Assembly (NCBI GenBank): GCA_038503035.1
Contig: JAVSML010025531.1
Span: 354,031-418,030 of the forward strand
Reading direction: 5' to 3'
Length of the DNA stretch: 64,000 nt
Source: Crocodylus rhombifer
Lineage: Eukaryota > Chordata > Crocodylia > Crocodylidae
Shown: in pieces, positions 60,883-64,000 of the stretch
How the letters are laid out: the number at the start of each line of letters is the position of its first letter
Position numbering within the stretch: the first letter of the stretch is position 1
Program-made: the position numbers and the translations under genes
Notes under the pieces: generated by a model
The model's database searches: none
Seen by the model: only the letters and a program-made list of their open reading frames with translations
What the model was told of the DNA's origin: nothing

Positions 60883-63800
60883 ATATGTGTGTTTATTCCA
60901 TGGAATGTGTCTCATTGCCACTGCATGGTTCTGTCTTCTTTTATGGAATTCCATAGTTTGTTGACAACTGGATGTTCACCTAATAATTTTCAGCTGCCTT
61001 TATAGGTCCCATTGAATAAGATTAGCCCCAATCAACTATTGCAGGTATAGATGTTTGAACCTAGAGAAAAAAAAATCCATAGGCAGGAAACCTCTGTTCT
61101 CATTCAGTGACTTACAAATTTAATTCCCTCAGTTTTATACTCTTAAGTGTAATTTGTTTAAATGCCAGCACTGTAAACAGAATCTGGGAGCTGAAACTCA
61201 AGCTGTGTTTATAGCCATTGTTATACTCCAAGAGACTCAGTGAGGATTCAGGCTCTGGTGTGTTGGGTGCTTTACAAGCACAGATTAAGAGACACTCCCT
61301 GCTGTCTTTTGCATGTCAACCAGTAATAAAAAATCTGCACTTATAACTTAGTTAACAATTTTGTTGATTAATAGTTGAGGCTGAACAGAATGTAACCCAC
61401 TCTTCCATTGCTGTATTAGCTATGTTAACAGTGGGAAAGCTTGTTTTTTTTCCAGTAAACTAACCTGATATTATGCCAAGGCATATGGGAAACATACATT
61501 CAGATGAAAGGCTCCATCAGATGTAGTCACTTTTCCAAGCATAATCACACTTTAAAGTTAGTGAACAGCCACACAAATATGTGTGTTTAAATATAGTTTT
61601 ATAGAGTTGTTTTTAAAAAAAATATATTAACTCTTGTGTTTTGTTTAGTCTGGCTTGCATTTCTTGGGGATTTACATGTATTGTATTAAGTTACCAGCAA
61701 TACTTGAATGAAATGAGAGATGAGTCTAGCTTCTGATTGACAGGTGGAGTGCTTAGCAGTTCTGTTTTATAGTCCTATCATTGGTGGGATCAGAACAAGT
61801 TTGCTAGTCTGAAACTTGGTGCTCTGTTGTCTTGTAATCTATTTTCAGTTCTCAGAAAGCCAACTAACTAATCTTTGAGAAAACAACAGGAAAAAAATCT
61901 GTGCAGGACATAGAGTGCAGCAGTGAATAAGGGACATAGAAACTGTATCATTCAGCCTGTGTGTGTGTTGTGTCTGATTAATATTTCATTTACAAAAAAT
62001 GAAGAAGAGACGGAACATTTTGCTGAGATGTCTATACCAATTTAAAAACAACAGGATAGGTACTTTCTCAAATTAAAAGGTATCCATATGCAGGTGTTCT
62101 CTAGGGTCTCTTTTAGCTTTACAGAGCTAAAATGATAAATTTCCAAAAGGGAATTTTGGATGTCTCTTGTATTATTACTTTTTGGGCAGCGTTGCTGTCT
62201 ACTACAAAGGGATCTGATAACTTCAGTCCTTTGCTGGAGGAAATTTTCTTATTTCACCACATATCTCTCATCAGCTCTGTTCTTTTTGATCAAGTTCAAG
62301 TAAGTCCACATATTTGCACCTTTCCATAAAGATCTGCTCTGGGTTATCTTACTGGTAAGTGAAGAATACAGGTTTGAATATATGATGAAGTTGCTTGTCT
62401 TCCCAAAAGTGAAAAAGGAGGGTGACAGAAGAAATAATACTGCAGTTACAGCAAAGTTCCATGCTAATGCTGACAATGATTTTTTTAAAAATATAGCAGC
62501 ACCCATAAGGACTGCAGAGCTTGATAAAAGAAAAATTTATTTTTTTGCTATTAGAATGAGTCCTTTAAGAAGATTACAGCCTGTCTCCCACATGCTCTGC
62601 CCTTTCTTGTGTACGTTGTGCTCATAACATAACAGAAGGGCTGTTGTAAACTAAGCCACATTACTGTTTCCTAAGATGCCACAGCTAGGTTAATAAACTT
62701 GGGTTCTATTTTTTCAAAATGTGTGTGAGAGCTATATTTGTATCCGACAAAATTATAAATGTCATTGTTCCCAGAGGCAAATCTTTGTTTAAAAAATAAA
62801 GCCACAAAAATTTCTTGATTTGGAGTTATAACCTTTCCCCTTAATATTTAAAACAGTTATATGTGTTCATTTCTAGATTATTTCTTAATCTATTAACACA
62901 GCTGTTCTTCACCGTCTCATGTGATGTATTGAGAACAAGAAGTAGACTGAAACACTGAGTTTCAGCATCTGATTCTAGTTCCTAAGAGGAGGCTCCTTGC
63001 TGTACTGGCTTGCCTACTTTGCTTTGTATAACATTTCCAGGACAATTTCAACAGGAAAGCTAAGTCTGGATGATGGAATGGTTTAAAAGAAATCACTTCA
63101 TACTTTCTTTCCATGGAACACTGAAAATGTGTTGTATGATATCACTGCTGTGTCCACTTGATTTTTTTTCCCCCATGCTGTTTTTTTACACTGCTGTCTG
63201 TACACCATACAGACTAAGGTGTAGGTCTCTCTCAAAGGGCATCAGTAAGATGAGAAATTCTTTAATTTTGCATGGATTTATTTATACTATTTTTTGTGAA
63301 ATTCATTTACAGAATGAATAGCACCAAGGAGACTTTAAAGGAATTGGTATTAAATCTTAAGAGTTGCCCAGGGTGTTTGCAGTCTTCTGAAGGCCCCTGT
63401 GATATCATATTGTCTGTGTACAAAAATTAGAGACTTCCACTTGGATTTTCTTAGCCAAGGTTAACTCCTATTAAATGTAGGTTCACAAAAGCTTAAAATG
63501 AAGAATACTGTTTTCTCTGTCTCTTGTTCCCCTCTTGTCCCAACCCATTTAATTAAACACAGGTGCAAGAGTGAGCAATACATACAGTGTTGTAACATCA
63601 TGTCCTTTTTCTCATACAAGGAACCCACCTTTCACTTATTAAGCACACTAAACCTCAGATGGTTTCCTGTGTTTCTGTAGGAAAATTATTCACTAGGAAG
63701 TGTTGTCCATTATGGTATCTCTCTGAAGTAGAACTGAATGAAATCCACTGCCAGCAATAAATTGTAGATTATTTTCCAGCACTGGAAAACTTCCTCAGAC

Positions 63801-63954
63801 CTTGTAAAAGCAAGCAAATGGTCACTGGTTCACAGATACCATCTAAAACATTTCAGGGGCAGTTTTTAAAATGTGGAGAATTATTGAACAAGTCTACTAT
63901 TAGAAAATGTATGTGAGCATTATTATATTTTAGAAGTATCACTGATAATTCTTA
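60883..63954. other. AT-rich non-coding DNA
   Basis: About 3 kb without a recognised exon, repeat end or RNA. ORFs up to 85 codons have no signature. Confidence 0.5.
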
Positions 63955-64000
63955 TAGTTTCATAGTAGCTAGAGTCGGAAGGGACCTAGGTAGATCACCT
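63955..64000 (-). mobile_element. CR1 LINE 3' end, running off the window
   Basis: TATAGTTTCATAGTAGCTAG followed by AGTCGGAAGGGACCTAGG is the start, in plus reading, of a minus-strand CR1 tail. The rest lies beyond the window. Confidence 0.85.

Noticed and set aside
1..64000. CRISPR arrays, tRNA, rRNA or operon-like gene clusters
   Set aside because: None seen; the tandem repeats present are microsatellites or transposon parts and the genome is eukaryotic.

Overview
The window reads as vertebrate nuclear DNA: AT-rich, dominated by non-coding sequence, with at most one convincing protein-coding exon in 64 kb and many decayed transposable elements. The CR1 retrotransposon 3' ends carry the 'TCATAGATGCTAGGGTCAG-AAGGGACCT' type of tail (for example near 41790, 50470 and 63960), and there are many hAT-type DNA transposons and CORE/MIR-like fragments. 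Together these point to a sauropsid, most likely a crocodilian (alligator-like) genome; a turtle is the main alternative. There is no bacterial-style operon, CRISPR array or rRNA/tRNA gene.

The only gene I can support is a single plus-strand internal exon at 17818-18096, with a clean acceptor and donor and one U1/matrin-type C2H2 zinc finger. It belongs to the ZNF385 family and is probably ZNF385D. The rest of the window is therefore best read as the large introns on either side of this exon, although the ends of the gene cannot be seen.

Layout: 1-1773 plain AT-rich DNA; 1774-2768 a complete hAT-type element with a perfect 8-bp target duplication; 3085-4915 a rearranged CR1 on the plus strand; 5085-6935 hAT fragments and an old CR1 split by a 684-bp hAT; 7575-7890 and 8512-8798 small DNA elements; 11147-12530 the longest CR1 (minus strand, reverse-transcriptase motifs visible); 16040-16720 a GC-rich block; 17818-18096 the exon; 18451-19437 a C-rich terminal-inverted-repeat element; 20218-20507 a small hAT; 24700-25600 and 26971-27600 GC-rich repeats with a hairpin-rich MITE at 26620-26970; 30804-31084 a small hAT; 33092-33580 a MITE; 34208-36179 a 2-kb hAT-like element that holds a CpG-rich LTR-like insert; 41784-42590 CR1; 47937-48140 a hairpin-rich MITE; about 48700-49450 an LTR-like promoter/polyA unit; 50100-51380 and 59280-60270 two copies of one GC-rich repeat; 53705-54035 an old CR1/L3-type tail; 54250-54445 a MIR-like SINE; 55998-56703 a possible DNA transposon; 60334-60720 a well-preserved CR1 tail; 60748-60882 a MITE; and 63955-64000 the edge of another CR1.

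The most interesting structure is not a gene system. It is a set of small MITE-like elements that share TCTACA-type ends and fold into several nested hairpins. Next come the nested insertions (hAT in CR1, LTR-like unit in hAT) and an LTR-like unit with three 21-bp direct repeats upstream of a TATA box. I found no undescribed gene system that I can defend.
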